The notes: generated by a model not told the origin, from the sequence alone. 64,000 nt of DNA from Rheinheimera sp. UJ63 (GCF_021568285.1 NZ_JAKGTQ010000001.1:682001-746000); one strand, 5' to 3'; shown: positions 36,718 to 44,515, numbered from the stretch's first letter. Program-made: numbers and translations.

Positions 36718-37497
36718 TCAGACGCGACTACGACGACGCATTAAACCCAACCCAAACAAAGCCGCACCGAAAATGGCTATTGTACTAGGCTCTGGCACAG
36801 CGTTAGCGTTTACAGAAAAATTAGCTAAGCGAAAGTCACCGTCAATAATACCATTACCGCCACCAGAGGCGACATCAATAGCACGTAATACTCCAGCAAA
36901 ACCTAAGCCGCCAAACCAATCTGCATTCTCTGTGATATTGAAGGTAGCACCATCAGTGAAAAGCGTTCCAGTAATATCTAGTGTACCTGAACCAGCTGGG
37001 TCCACAAAAGCTGGAAGACCCAAGGCTGTCATTGCTGCATTAACTTGCGCAAACAAAGAAGCAGACATTTCGCCGTTATAGCTGGTGCTAAAACTGAGCC
37101 CAGGAAAGCCAGGTCCGTCATTTTGTCCCAGTACGCCAGCGTTAAAGTTAAACTCATATGTAGGGATGAGTAAACCACCGAAAGCTAGAAAACCACTAAA
37201 AATGTCGAAAGGATTATTTAGGCCACCTGTCAATGTGCCACCAGGACCCGCATGACCACTGAACGAACCACTACCTTGAACGCTTACAGTGTAATTTCCT
37301 GCTGCTATATTATTAGCCTTTACTGTACCTGCTAGATCACGATAATTAATCGTATAAGTGCTAGGTGATGAATCTAAGAATCCAGTAATTGACACATAGC
37401 CTGTTAGGCTATCAGTCGACATAATTACTGTAGAATGCGCTGCGGCGCTAGCAACGACTAAAGTGGCTGTCGCCAAAAAGCGGGTTACTGATTTCAT
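36718..37497 (-). CDS. PEP-CTERM sorting-signal protein
   Basis: A 259-residue exported protein. Signal peptide to about residue 20. A glycine/aspartate/asparagine-rich, probably beta-rich mature region without enzyme motifs follows. The C-terminus is a textbook PEP-CTERM signal: VPEPSTIAIFG, a hydrophobic stretch, then basic RRRSR. Such proteins are processed by an exosortase and are usually linked to exopolysaccharide or biofilm matrix. No exosortase or polysaccharide gene is in the window, so the partner must be elsewhere. GGGAG precedes the ATG by 6 bp. It lies in the accessory segment between the transporter and rpoH. Confidence 0.9.
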   Translation of the reverse strand: MKSVTRFLATATLVVASAAAHSTVIMSTDSLTGYVSITGFLDSSPSTYTINYRDLAGTVKANNIAAGNYTVSVQGSGSFSGHAGPGGTLTGGLNNPFDIFSGFLAFGGLLIPTYEFNFNAGVLGQNDGPGFPGLSFSTSYNGEMSASLFAQVNAAMTALGLPAFVDPAGSGTLDITGTLFTDGATFNITENADWFGGLGFAGVLRAIDVASGGGNGIIDGDFRLANFSVNANAVPEPSTIAIFGAALFGLGLMRRRSRV

Positions 37498-37834
37498 TTA
37501 TTACTCCCTAATATCATTGAAAAATAGTGAACATTATTTATTGTGAGCACCGAAACCTCTTAAGCAATAACCAAGCCAAAAATAATAAACAATACAAACC
37601 AATAACTTAAGCCTAAGCCCGTACCGATTTTATTATAAACTGTAAAATTTACTGACATTAAAAATCACGCTAATTTCATAAAATGGCAATAACAAAAAGC
37701 TAAAATCAGTGCCCCCACGGTAGGTGTTCCGGGAGAAATTACGCCTAGAAAACAAACGATTCAATGTGTGGTGTCTCATTAGAATTTAATGTTCAAGATG
37801 GCGTCGTCTTCATTTTCATTATTGGGGACCATAA
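37498..37834. other. AT-rich intergenic region
   Basis: 337 bp upstream of the PEP-CTERM gene. It presumably holds that gene's promoter, but no clear -35/-10 pair was identified. A 25-codon open frame from 37767 (MCGVSLEFNVQDGVVFIFII) is present without support and is not called. Confidence 0.4.
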
Positions 37835-38071
37835 GATTTAAAGGCAGAAGCGGCAGCTTTAATTGTTGATCAATATACTGTCAATGGTGTCAACGCAAAG
37901 TGCAGCCATTGCGGGCATCCGCATTTTGAGACTGCAGAAGCACAATTGAATACCGCGGGCTTAACATTTATAAATTTAGATTGGGCAAATAGAAGCGCAT
38001 CAATGCTTGTTTGTAAAAAATGTACATTTATTATGTGGTTTTTAGAGGAACCCAGAAGGGTTGTCAGCTGA
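37835..38071 (+). pseudogene. Zinc-ribbon protein (DUF2082-like) lacking a start codon
   Basis: In the frame ending at the TGA 38069-38071, the translation from about 37874 reads YTVNGVNAKCSHCGHPHFET and continues AEAQLNTAGLTFINLDWANR, then VCKKCTFIMWFLEEP. The two CxxC pairs and the AQLNTAGLTF block are typical of small single-ribbon nucleic-acid-binding proteins of the DUF2082 type. The frame is bounded upstream by TAA at 37832-37834 and contains no ATG, GTG or TTG before 37949 (TTG), which is already past the first CxxC. So the 5' end seems lost, frameshifted, or uses a rare start such as ATT at 37862. A gene or a recent remnant are both possible. Confidence 0.55.
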
Positions 38072-38160
38072 TGCTTACAACAAGCGCCTTAAACAAAATG
38101 GCCTGCGGTCGCTTGGCTAGCAACAATTGGCATGGCTATGTTTTTAAAAGGAAAGGTGAT

Positions 38161-38361
38161 TTGAAAAAAATAGATAACATTTTAAAAATAGGCATAGTTT
38201 TGGCTACTTTTGTTTTCATTAACGGTTGCGTCGCTCACCTTAATAAAGACACGCTCACCTCATCGGAATTAGTGAAAAAGCATGCAAAAATGGCAATAGC
38301 AGCTTGCGGCCAAGGTAATGTTAAAACAGTTTCTACTGAAGGCTACGAATGTCACATCTAG
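38161..38361 (+). CDS. Small lipoprotein, TTG start
   Basis: 66 residues from TTG at 38161, chosen because GGAAAGG ends 4 bp upstream and because it yields a proper lipoprotein signal: KK at the N-terminus, a hydrophobic core and lipobox INGC with Cys23. A longer reading from 38020 gives an implausible N-terminus. The mature part of about 43 residues (TSSELVKKHAKMAIAACGQG) has two further cysteines and ends YECHI; I recognise no family. It lies in the accessory segment. Confidence 0.55.
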   Translation: MKKIDNILKIGIVLATFVFINGCVAHLNKDTLTSSELVKKHAKMAIAACGQGNVKTVSTEGYECHI

Positions 38362-38579
38362 CAAGGTGCTCTCGTCGACGCTTGATCGGTTAGAACGCCG
38401 TTCCGCTGTGATCTCGCCGCATCTGACTTTGCTGTTACGTATTATGATAAACGTCTTATCGATAAGCTTTGCTTTAACTCCACAAGCTGCTCTGTATTTG
38501 ACGTGGAGTAATTATATTCACACTGTATGATGTGTTAATCGATTGCTATCAAAACTTTTTACCGGATGTCAGTAGAGTA

Positions 38580-38972
38580 ATGTTTATGAATACCGCGCAT
38601 GGCAATTATTCACTGTCGGTCAATGGACATGTTATTTTCTGTGATTACTCTCAAGGGTTTAACATCGAAGGGGTGAGAAAACTTACCCATGATCTTCTTG
38701 TATTGGTATCAAGCATGGATGAATGGGTACTTTTCCAAAACCCTGATGAGTCTGCAGGTATTGTCCATAATGCTATCGTTGAAATGATGTCAAGTTACGT
38801 AAAACTGCAAAACGCAGGCTGTAAGGCAGTGGCAATTGTTGAAAACAGTATTTTTGTAAATGCAGGGATCCGATATCACCCTAAAGAATTAACGATGCCC
38901 ATTCGAATTGATAAAGATGGCAAAATGCTGCTGGCATGGTTAGAGACCGAACTAAAAAAGCCACGTGAATGA
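38580..38972 (+). CDS. Hypothetical protein, possibly STAS-like
   Basis: About 130 residues from ATG 38580 (ATG 38586 is equally possible; neither has a strong ribosome-binding site). The sequence begins NTAHGNYSLSVNGHVIFCDY, then alternates strands and helices (KLTHDLLVLVSSMDEWVLFQ, EMMSSYVKLQNAGCKAVAIV). That alternation resembles the alpha/beta pattern of STAS-type proteins, but I cannot assign a family. There is no signal peptide and no membrane segment, so it is probably cytoplasmic. It is an isolated gene in the accessory segment, between the small lipoprotein and the toxin-antitoxin pair. Confidence 0.6.
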   Translation: MFMNTAHGNYSLSVNGHVIFCDYSQGFNIEGVRKLTHDLLVLVSSMDEWVLFQNPDESAGIVHNAIVEMMSSYVKLQNAGCKAVAIVENSIFVNAGIRYHPKELTMPIRIDKDGKMLLAWLETELKKPRE

Positions 38973-39085
38973 TCTGAAAATACTGAAAAACGTTTTTAAA
39001 TTGGTCATTAAATCCACTCATCATATTTTGCTGTTAACTCCGCTTTTAAAGATAGGGTCTTTGCAAAACACCCGCTAATTATTCG

Positions 39086-39104
39086 CCCAATTACGTTGCA
39101 AGCC
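39086..39104 (+). repeat. Short direct repeat left of the toxin-antitoxin pair
   Basis: CCCAATTACGTTGCAAGCC recurs, with one base fewer, as CCCATTACGTTGCAAGCC at 39964-39981. The two copies bracket the toxin-antitoxin genes in direct orientation. The second copy is continuous with the right-hand dispersed repeat. Confidence 0.6.
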
Positions 39105-39198
39105 AAGCTTGGTTGATTACAACAAATTGGCAATACAACAGGTGGGGTGTTTAAATCAATGTCACTGCTCTCGTTGATTCTTACAACTATCATGCTCC

Positions 39199-39228
39199 TT
39201 GACCGCACCTGTTAACTGGTGCTATTAA
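39199..39228 (+). promoter_or_regulatory. Promoter with palindromic operator for the toxin-antitoxin operon
   Basis: TTGACC (39199-39204) and TATTAA (39223-39228) are separated by exactly 18 bp. That spacer is the imperfect palindrome GCACCTGTTAACTGGTGC (39205-39222). A repressor bound there would block the promoter, as expected for Phd-type autoregulation. Confidence 0.6.
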
Positions 39229-39257
39229 TAGCTAATCATTTTCATTGGGTAATCAGT

Positions 39258-39527
39258 ATGCAAGTTAAATTTTCTGAAGATGTCATTCCGCTATCAGATC
39301 TTAAAATCAATCCCGGAAAGGTAGTTGGTCGAGCACAGGAGACACATCGCCCAATCCTGCTTACTAGCCGTGGACGAGGTGTAGCTGTTGTACAGGGTCT
39401 CGAAGATTATGAAAAAACTGCCGAAGAGTTGCAATTTGTAAAGGCGGTAGCGCACGGACTTATGGATGTTCGACAAGGCAACACAGTATCGTTAGAAGAT
39501 GCCAAAAAATTATTAGGTATCAAATAA
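39258..39527 (+). CDS. Antitoxin, Phd/YefM family
   Basis: An 89-residue protein from ATG 39258. The N-terminal part (FSEDVIPLSDLKINPGKVV, RPILLTSRGRGVAVVQGLEDYEK) is the Phd/YefM DNA-binding fold. The C-terminal helix region (ELQFVKAVAHGLMDVRQG, LEDAKKLLG) would wrap the toxin. The next gene starts on the base after its stop. It is expected to neutralise the toxin and repress the operon through the upstream palindrome. An upstream TTG at 39219 falls inside the promoter and is rejected. Confidence 0.88.
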   Translation: MQVKFSEDVIPLSDLKINPGKVVGRAQETHRPILLTSRGRGVAVVQGLEDYEKTAEELQFVKAVAHGLMDVRQGNTVSLEDAKKLLGIK

Positions 39528-39827
39528 ATGGAATTACGGATCGCACAGTCTGCTCTTGAAGACTTACACACTATTCAGGTGTATTACAAAGAGCAAAGTG
39601 TGCCACATATCGGTAATGATTTCGTAACTGCTATTCTGGAACAGTGCGAAATGCTTAAACTCCACCCAGATGCTGGCAGAATTGTTCCAGAATTCAACCT
39701 CAAACATATTCGTGAATTGATTCACCTGCCATTTCGGGTTGTTTACCTTAGGCAGGTGAAAGAGGTGGTGCTTATTCGAGTCTGGCGAAGTGAAAGACAG
39801 CTCGCATTACCAGATAACGAAACATGA
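39528..39827 (+). CDS. Toxin, RelE/ParE superfamily
   Basis: A 99-residue protein with the plasmid-stabilisation fold: ELRIAQSALEDLHTIQVYY at the N-terminus, HPDAGRIVPEF in the middle and IHLPFRVVYLRQ-EVVLIRVWRSERQL at the C-terminus. The block RVWRSERQL and the leading -SALEDL- helix favour the ParE (gyrase-targeting) side over RelE mRNA endonucleases, but the target cannot be fixed by eye. It abuts the antitoxin gene with no gap, so the two are coupled. Confidence 0.87.
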   Translation: MELRIAQSALEDLHTIQVYYKEQSVPHIGNDFVTAILEQCEMLKLHPDAGRIVPEFNLKHIRELIHLPFRVVYLRQVKEVVLIRVWRSERQLALPDNET

Positions 39828-39963
39828 CCCAATTATAAATCGTCTAGCCCCCTTCACTTCACTGCGATACTGAAACTTGATCCACATATTGCCATAAATT
39901 GAGCAATAGATATCAGCTTTACGTCAGAACATCATTTACTTATCACGCTTTGCCGCTGTTAAT

Positions 39964-40137
39964 CCCATTACGTTGCAAGCCGTGCAAGTTTGTACGACCA
40001 AGGTGTTAAGACGAGGGGTATTTGAGTGAGAAGCGGTAGCGACGAGCGAGTTACCTCGTCGCCTTGGGCGGGCAAAATTGAACGGGCTTTCGCCGCAACG
40101 TAGGGTCGCATTTTCTTTGGATACTTTCTTTTGGCGA
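39964..40137 (-). repeat. Dispersed repeat, right copy (inverted), in the toxin-rpoH gap
   Basis: Between the toxin gene and the rpoH terminator there is no gene. The reverse complement of 40008-40137 matches the left copy at 36505-36627 block by block. The element continues leftward to 39964, where the direct-repeat core CCCATTACGTTGCAAGCC occurs. An internal inverted pair CGACGAG/CTCGTCG lies at 40040-40061. Confidence 0.6.
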
Positions 40138-40200
40138 AACAAAAGCAAGTTACTCGCCAACGGCGAAAAGGCTTAATAATGAACCAGATAATTAATTAAT

Positions 40201-40239
40201 AAAAACCCGCGCATCACTCAGTGATTATCGCGGGTTTTT
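40201..40239 (-). terminator. Terminator after rpoH
   Basis: 11-bp stem AAAAACCCGCG/CGCGGGTTTTT with an inner ATCAC/GTGAT pairing. T runs on both strands; it ends the rpoH transcript. Confidence 0.92.
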
Positions 40240-40271
40240 ATTGTTTAGCGCTGCTTAGCAGCACAAAAAAC

Positions 40272-41123
40272 TTAACTAACTAAAGCTTGATGCAGTTTTT
40301 TCATAGCGTTTTTCTCTAGCTGGCGAACTCGCTCAGCAGACACTTGATAACGCTCAGCTAACTCTTGCAGAGTGAGTTTTTGATTGTCTAACCAACGTGC
40401 GCGCACGATATCTTGGCTGCGATCATCAAGAGTGCGCATAGCCGCCTGTAAACGATCGACTGCGGCAGTATCCCACTGTTCATCGGCTACTTGCTCGGCC
40501 AGATCAGAACTTTTATCTTGCAGATAATACACCGGTGCCGTGTAGCTGCTATCATCATCTTCATCGGGGGCATCAAACGGCATATCGTAGTTACTCATAC
40601 GAGATTCCATTTCACGCACTTCGTGCTCGGCTACCCCTAGCGACTCAGCAACGTTTTTTACTTCGTCTTGGTTAAACCAACCCAGATGCTTTTTCGATTT
40701 GCGCAGGTTAAAGAATAATTTACGCTGGGCTTTAGTGGTGGCAATTTTCACAATGCGCCAGTTTTTCAGCACATACTCATGAATTTCGGCTTTAATCCAG
40801 TGCACAGCAAAAGACACTAAGCGTACGCCTACTGCAGGGTCAAAACGCTTTACGGCTTTCATCAGGCCAATATTGCCTTCTTGAATTAAATCACTAACCG
40901 GTAAGCCATAACCTGAGTAGCTACGCGCAATGTGCACTACAAAGCGTAGGTGAGACATAATAAGTTGACGGGCAGCTTCTAAATCGCCGTCTTCATGAAG
41001 ACGCTCTGCCAGATGGCGCTCTTGCTCAGCCGTTAGCATTGGAATCGAGCTAACTGAGTGAGTGTAAGCTTCCAGACTACCGCTGGCTGCTACAGAAAGT
41101 GGCATATAAGCTGATTGTGTCAT
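40272..41123 (-). CDS. rpoH: Heat-shock sigma factor RpoH (sigma-32)
   Basis: 283 residues from ATG 41123, matching E. coli RpoH length; an ATG 12 bp earlier has no room for a ribosome-binding site. Region 2 ([35 protein letters not shown]), the RpoH box [17 protein letters not shown], region 3 and the region 4 helix-turn-helix ([20 protein letters not shown]) are intact. It directs RNA polymerase to chaperone and protease genes. It follows ftsX on the same strand after 127 bp. That gap contains a perfect CIRCE operator, which is not expected in the RpoH circuit of E. coli. Confidence 0.98.
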   Translation of the reverse strand: MTQSAYMPLSVAASGSLEAYTHSVSSIPMLTAEQERHLAERLHEDGDLEAARQLIMSHLRFVVHIARSYSGYGLPVSDLIQEGNIGLMKAVKRFDPAVGVRLVSFAVHWIKAEIHEYVLKNWRIVKIATTKAQRKLFFNLRKSKKHLGWFNQDEVKNVAESLGVAEHEVREMESRMSNYDMPFDAPDEDDDSSYTAPVYYLQDKSSDLAEQVADEQWDTAAVDRLQAAMRTLDDRSQDIVRARWLDNQKLTLQELAERYQVSAERVRQLEKNAMKKLHQALVS

Positions 41124-41160
41124 GGTTTTGCACATCCTTAAAACAAACGATGGAGAGATA

Positions 41161-41187
41161 TTAGCACTCTTTACGGGAGAGTGCTAA
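41161..41187 (-). promoter_or_regulatory. CIRCE element (HrcA operator) upstream of rpoH
   Basis: TTAGCACTC, nine bases, GAGTGCTAA: a perfect 9-9-9 inverted repeat identical to the CIRCE consensus bound by the repressor HrcA. It ends 37 bp before the rpoH ATG and would lie in the leader or over the transcription start. No chaperone gene is adjacent, so rpoH is the only plausible target. Confidence 0.93.
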
Positions 41188-41191
41188 TCCT

Positions 41192-41219
41192 AGATCAGCT
41201 TTTTTAAGATCTGCTTTTT
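41192..41219 (-). repeat. Direct repeat in the rpoH promoter region
   Basis: On the minus strand AAAAAGCAGATCT and AAAAAGCTGATCT occur in tandem, 16 bp apart, immediately upstream of the CIRCE element. They could be part of the promoter or another regulator's site. No standard -35/-10 pair is evident here. Confidence 0.5.
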
Positions 41220-41250
41220 ATAACTAAGAACTTTTTAAGCACTTTTAGTA

Positions 41251-42231
41251 CTATGGGCCGGATGGCTCAATCGCCCGAATATGTCGACGTACCGAAAGGT
41301 AAGAACCGCCAACACCTAAGGATACCGCCAGTAAAATAACACCGCAAAATTCGTATAGATTCATCGCCTGTAATTGAAAGTCGCTTTGATAAAGACTGGT
41401 GATATCACTGATGGCCCCCCGTAAACCCCAAAGCAAGGTTTCAGACACCAAAAACGCTAATAAGCCCCCCAGCACACCAAACCAAAAACCCGTATATAAG
41501 AAAGGGCGCTGAATAAAACTGTCTGTTGCGCCGACCAATTTCATCACTTCAATTTCAGCCTGTTTGCTGATAATCGATAAACGAATAGTATTACTCACAA
41601 TAAACAGTACGGCGCTGAGTAATAATAATGCGATGGCAATGACGGCTTGCTGCATCAAGCGCACCACCGCTTCTAAGCGGGTTAGCCATTCCAAATCCAG
41701 TTTAGCGAACTCAACGATGCGCTCAGCCGCTAATTGTTGCATTAATGCCCGCGCTGCCGCAGGCTCGGTGTTCGCGGGCATAACCACTAACACATCTGGC
41801 AACGGATTTTCTGTCAGGTAATTCAGGGCTTCACCAAAGCTAGACGCGGCTTGAAATTCAGCCATCGCATCGGCTTTATTGATATGCCGAACCGCGGTGA
41901 TCTGTGGATCGGCTTTTAAAATAGTTTGCAGGCTTTGAATTTGCGCCGCCGATGCGTCTTCTCGAATAAATAAATTAATCTCGGCAGCTTTAGCAAAGCT
42001 ATTACTGATTTGCTGGGCGTTCTTGACCAATAAGTGCAACGTAACCGGTAAGGTTAAACTGAGCCCCAGCACAATAATGGTTAAAAACGAGGCCGCAGGC
42101 GTGCGCCATAACTCACCTAAGCTACTTAAAGCTTGGCGGATATGATGCACAAAAAACATCAGAAAACGGCGCACCAAGCCAATACGGTTAGCCTTCGCCC
42201 CCGTGGCGCGGCCAGTAAACAAAATACTCAT
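41251..42231 (-). CDS. ftsX: Cell-division protein FtsX
   Basis: A 326-residue inner-membrane protein of the FtsEX complex. Cytoplasmic N-terminus, TM1 about 48-70, a periplasmic domain of about 110 residues that would contact EnvC, then three more membrane segments (about 190-212, 240-262, 285-310). Blocks such as EINLFIRED, SFGEALNYLTENPLPDVLVV and KQAEIEVMKLVGATDSFI are typical. It transmits FtsE ATPase activity to EnvC to control septal amidases; envC is at 32.2 kb in this window. ATGA overlap with ftsE. Confidence 0.96.
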   Translation of the reverse strand: MSILFTGRATGAKANRIGLVRRFLMFFVHHIRQALSSLGELWRTPAASFLTIIVLGLSLTLPVTLHLLVKNAQQISNSFAKAAEINLFIREDASAAQIQSLQTILKADPQITAVRHINKADAMAEFQAASSFGEALNYLTENPLPDVLVVMPANTEPAAARALMQQLAAERIVEFAKLDLEWLTRLEAVVRLMQQAVIAIALLLLSAVLFIVSNTIRLSIISKQAEIEVMKLVGATDSFIQRPFLYTGFWFGVLGGLLAFLVSETLLWGLRGAISDITSLYQSDFQLQAMNLYEFCGVILLAVSLGVGGSYLSVRRHIRAIEPSGP

Positions 42232-42911
42232 ACTTGATCCCTCGACGGGATCAGATCATCGTTGATCATGCGCCCTTGCTTTAAGGTCAAAGTACGATAA
42301 CGCATTCGCGCAATCAGCCCCAAATCGTGGGTTGCTACCAGTACAGACACACCAACCTGATTAAAGGCTTCAAATACTTGCATAATATCGCGTGATAATT
42401 CGGGATCAAGGTTACCGGTAGGCTCATCTGCTAATAACAGCGGCGGTTTATTCACTACTGCCCGTGCAATGCCGACACGTTGTTGCTCACCGCCTGATAA
42501 GGTTTCAGGCAAACAACGTTGCTTATCTAACAGCCCTACTTTATCGAGGGCGGCATGCACGCGTTTAACCATCTCTTTGCCTGTAAAGCCTTCAATGACT
42601 AAGGGTAAGGCGACATTATCAAAAACCGTGTGATTCATTAATAAGCGGTGGTTCTGGAAAATAATCCCCACATCACGGCGAACATAAGGAACTTGACTGC
42701 GCTTTAAACGGCTTAAATCAATATTATTGATCATCACCCGCCCAGTGCTGGGGCGTTCGATCATGCTAATCAGCTTTAAAATGGTACTTTTACCCGCACC
42801 AGAATGGCCGGTTAAAAACACCATTTCGCCTTTGGCGATGCGGAAATTGATACGCTCAAGCGCCACAAAACCGCCGGGATAACTTTTGCTGACATGATCA
42901 AACTGCAACAT
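42228..42911 (-). CDS. ftsE: Cell-division ATP-binding protein FtsE
   Basis: A 227-residue ABC ATPase. Walker [15 protein letters not shown], signature [16 protein letters not shown], Walker [13 protein letters not shown] and the switch His in VATHDLGL. Starts 5 bp after ftsY and overlaps ftsX by 4 bp, the conserved ftsY-ftsE-ftsX operon. It couples ATP hydrolysis to division-site peptidoglycan hydrolysis. Confidence 0.98.
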   Translation of the reverse strand: MLQFDHVSKSYPGGFVALERINFRIAKGEMVFLTGHSGAGKSTILKLISMIERPSTGRVMINNIDLSRLKRSQVPYVRRDVGIIFQNHRLLMNHTVFDNVALPLVIEGFTGKEMVKRVHAALDKVGLLDKQRCLPETLSGGEQQRVGIARAVVNKPPLLLADEPTGNLDPELSRDIMQVFEAFNQVGVSVLVATHDLGLIARMRYRTLTLKQGRMINDDLIPSRDQV

Positions 42912-42916
42912 GCGGT

Positions 42917-44434
42917 TTAGTCCTTATTAAATAACGCCCGGATAAAATCTTTAGCAGCAAACTGCCGCAAGTCGTCGATGGCTTCGCCCACACCGATAAA
43001 ACGGATTGGCACTTTAAACTGATCCGCAATTGCGAAAATCACCCCGCCTTTGGCTGTGCCGTCTAGCTTGGTTAAACTAATGCCCGTTAGCGGCACAGCC
43101 TCATTAAATAACTTGGCTTGGCTTAGCGCATTTTGGCCGGTGCCGGCATCTAACGTTAGCATCACTTCATGTGGTGCCTGCACGTCAATTTTTTGCAGCA
43201 CGCGCACAATTTTCTTCAACTCTTCCATTAAGTGCGCTTTGTTTTGTAAACGCCCTGCGGTATCAGCGATTAAAATATCCACTTTACGCGCTTTAGCCGC
43301 TTGATAAGCATCAAAAATAACAGAGGCACTATCGGCACCGGTATGCTGTGCAATAACCGGGATCTTGTTACGCTCTCCCCACACTTGCAATTGCTCTACC
43401 GCAGCCGCGCGAAAGGTATCACCAGCGGCTAACATCACGCTCTTACCTTGCTGTTTAAATTGCTGCGCCATTTTACCGATAGTGGTGGTTTTACCCACAC
43501 CGTTAACACCAACCATTAAAATCACAAAGGGGCCACTGCTGTTTTCTGGGACTAAAGGCTGTTCCACATCTTGTAATAACGTTGCCATATCCAGTTGCAG
43601 TTTATCAAATAATAAACCGGCATCTTTTAATGCTTTGCGATCGGCATGCGTGGTGAGTTGTTTAATCAGCTTTTGTGTCGTGTCCATGCCCACATCAGCC
43701 AGCAATAGCTGCGTTTCTAATTCTTCGTACAGCTCGTCATCGATTTTCTTACCGACAAATAACCCCGCTAAACCGGCGCCGAGGTTTTGGCTGGTTTTTG
43801 CTAAGCCTTGTTTTAAGCGTGTGAAAAAGCCCGGTTTTTTCTGTGGCTGTGCGGCAGCCATGGGCTCTGCATTGTTTTCAGCACTGACGGTCGGCAAAGC
43901 TTGCTCGACTAGCGGGCGAGTCGGCTCTGCTGCCGCTTGATTTGCCGTGTTTTCACTGCGCGTCTCGTTATGAGCCGTTGCATGTACCACGGCAGTAGCG
44001 GCCGTGACGACCGCAGGCTCAGCGCTAACCGCTACGTCAGGTGAAACTGCAGCATGCTGGCTTGAAGTCTCCACCTCGGCTTGAGGTTTCGTGGCGGCTT
44101 GCTCAACCTCGGCAGATTTTACAGGAGCGGCTTCGACAGGCGTTGGCTCTACAACGCTCTCTGCTGGTTTTAACGCCGCCGTCACAACAGTGGGTTCTGA
44201 CGGTACTTGCACATCAGATGCTGGAGTGGCATCCGTTACGGCAGGCTCTGCAGCAGCCGTCTCTGGTGCGTTATCGGCGTTAGGCTGGGTGGGCGTTAAC
44301 AAAGGCTCAGCAGCAGGTTCAACTGCCGCAGGCGTTGCATCGTTTTTGGTGGTATCAGCCGCAGGGGCATCGGCCGGTGGGTTATTTTTCTTACCAAAAC
44401 CTAACCAGGAGAAGAGTTTATTTTGTTTTGTCAT
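42917..44434 (-). CDS. ftsY: Signal recognition particle receptor FtsY
   Basis: A 505-residue SRP receptor. An N-terminal A domain of about 200 residues is low-complexity, rich in Ala, Pro, Glu and Val, and probably membrane-associating. The NG domain occupies about 205-505, starting near KKPGFFTRLKQGLAKTSQNL. GTPase motifs: GVNGVGKTTTIGKMA (G1), DTFRAAAVEQL, DTAGRLQNKAHLMEEL (G3), TKLDGTAKGG (G4). It docks ribosome-SRP complexes at the membrane. First gene of the ftsY-ftsE-ftsX set; divergent from rsmD, as in E. coli. Confidence 0.97.
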   Translation of the reverse strand: MTKQNKLFSWLGFGKKNNPPADAPAADTTKNDATPAAVEPAAEPLLTPTQPNADNAPETAAAEPAVTDATPASDVQVPSEPTVVTAALKPAESVVEPTPVEAAPVKSAEVEQAATKPQAEVETSSQHAAVSPDVAVSAEPAVVTAATAVVHATAHNETRSENTANQAAAEPTRPLVEQALPTVSAENNAEPMAAAQPQKKPGFFTRLKQGLAKTSQNLGAGLAGLFVGKKIDDELYEELETQLLLADVGMDTTQKLIKQLTTHADRKALKDAGLLFDKLQLDMATLLQDVEQPLVPENSSGPFVILMVGVNGVGKTTTIGKMAQQFKQQGKSVMLAAGDTFRAAAVEQLQVWGERNKIPVIAQHTGADSASVIFDAYQAAKARKVDILIADTAGRLQNKAHLMEELKKIVRVLQKIDVQAPHEVMLTLDAGTGQNALSQAKLFNEAVPLTGISLTKLDGTAKGGVIFAIADQFKVPIRFIGVGEAIDDLRQFAAKDFIRALFNKD

Positions 44435-44515
44435 ATGCTTTTGTGTCAGAGTCGGAAAACTAGGATAAAATTGGCTTTATACTAACACCTTTATCAGCAA
44501 GGCAAAATGCAATAG

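Noticed and set aside
38318..38530. 70-codon open frame overlapping the small lipoprotein gene
   Set aside because: It overlaps the better supported lipoprotein end in another frame and has no ribosome-binding site or family resemblance.
38974..39237. Integron attC site flanking the toxin-antitoxin pair
   Set aside because: The GTTGCAAGCC core recalls attC repeats, but I could not find paired RYYYAAC and GTTRRRY ends with the required inverted structure, and no integrase is present.
43050..44468. Long open frames on the plus strand opposite ftsY
   Set aside because: They are antisense shadows of the Ala/Pro/Glu-rich ftsY reading frame with no start signals.
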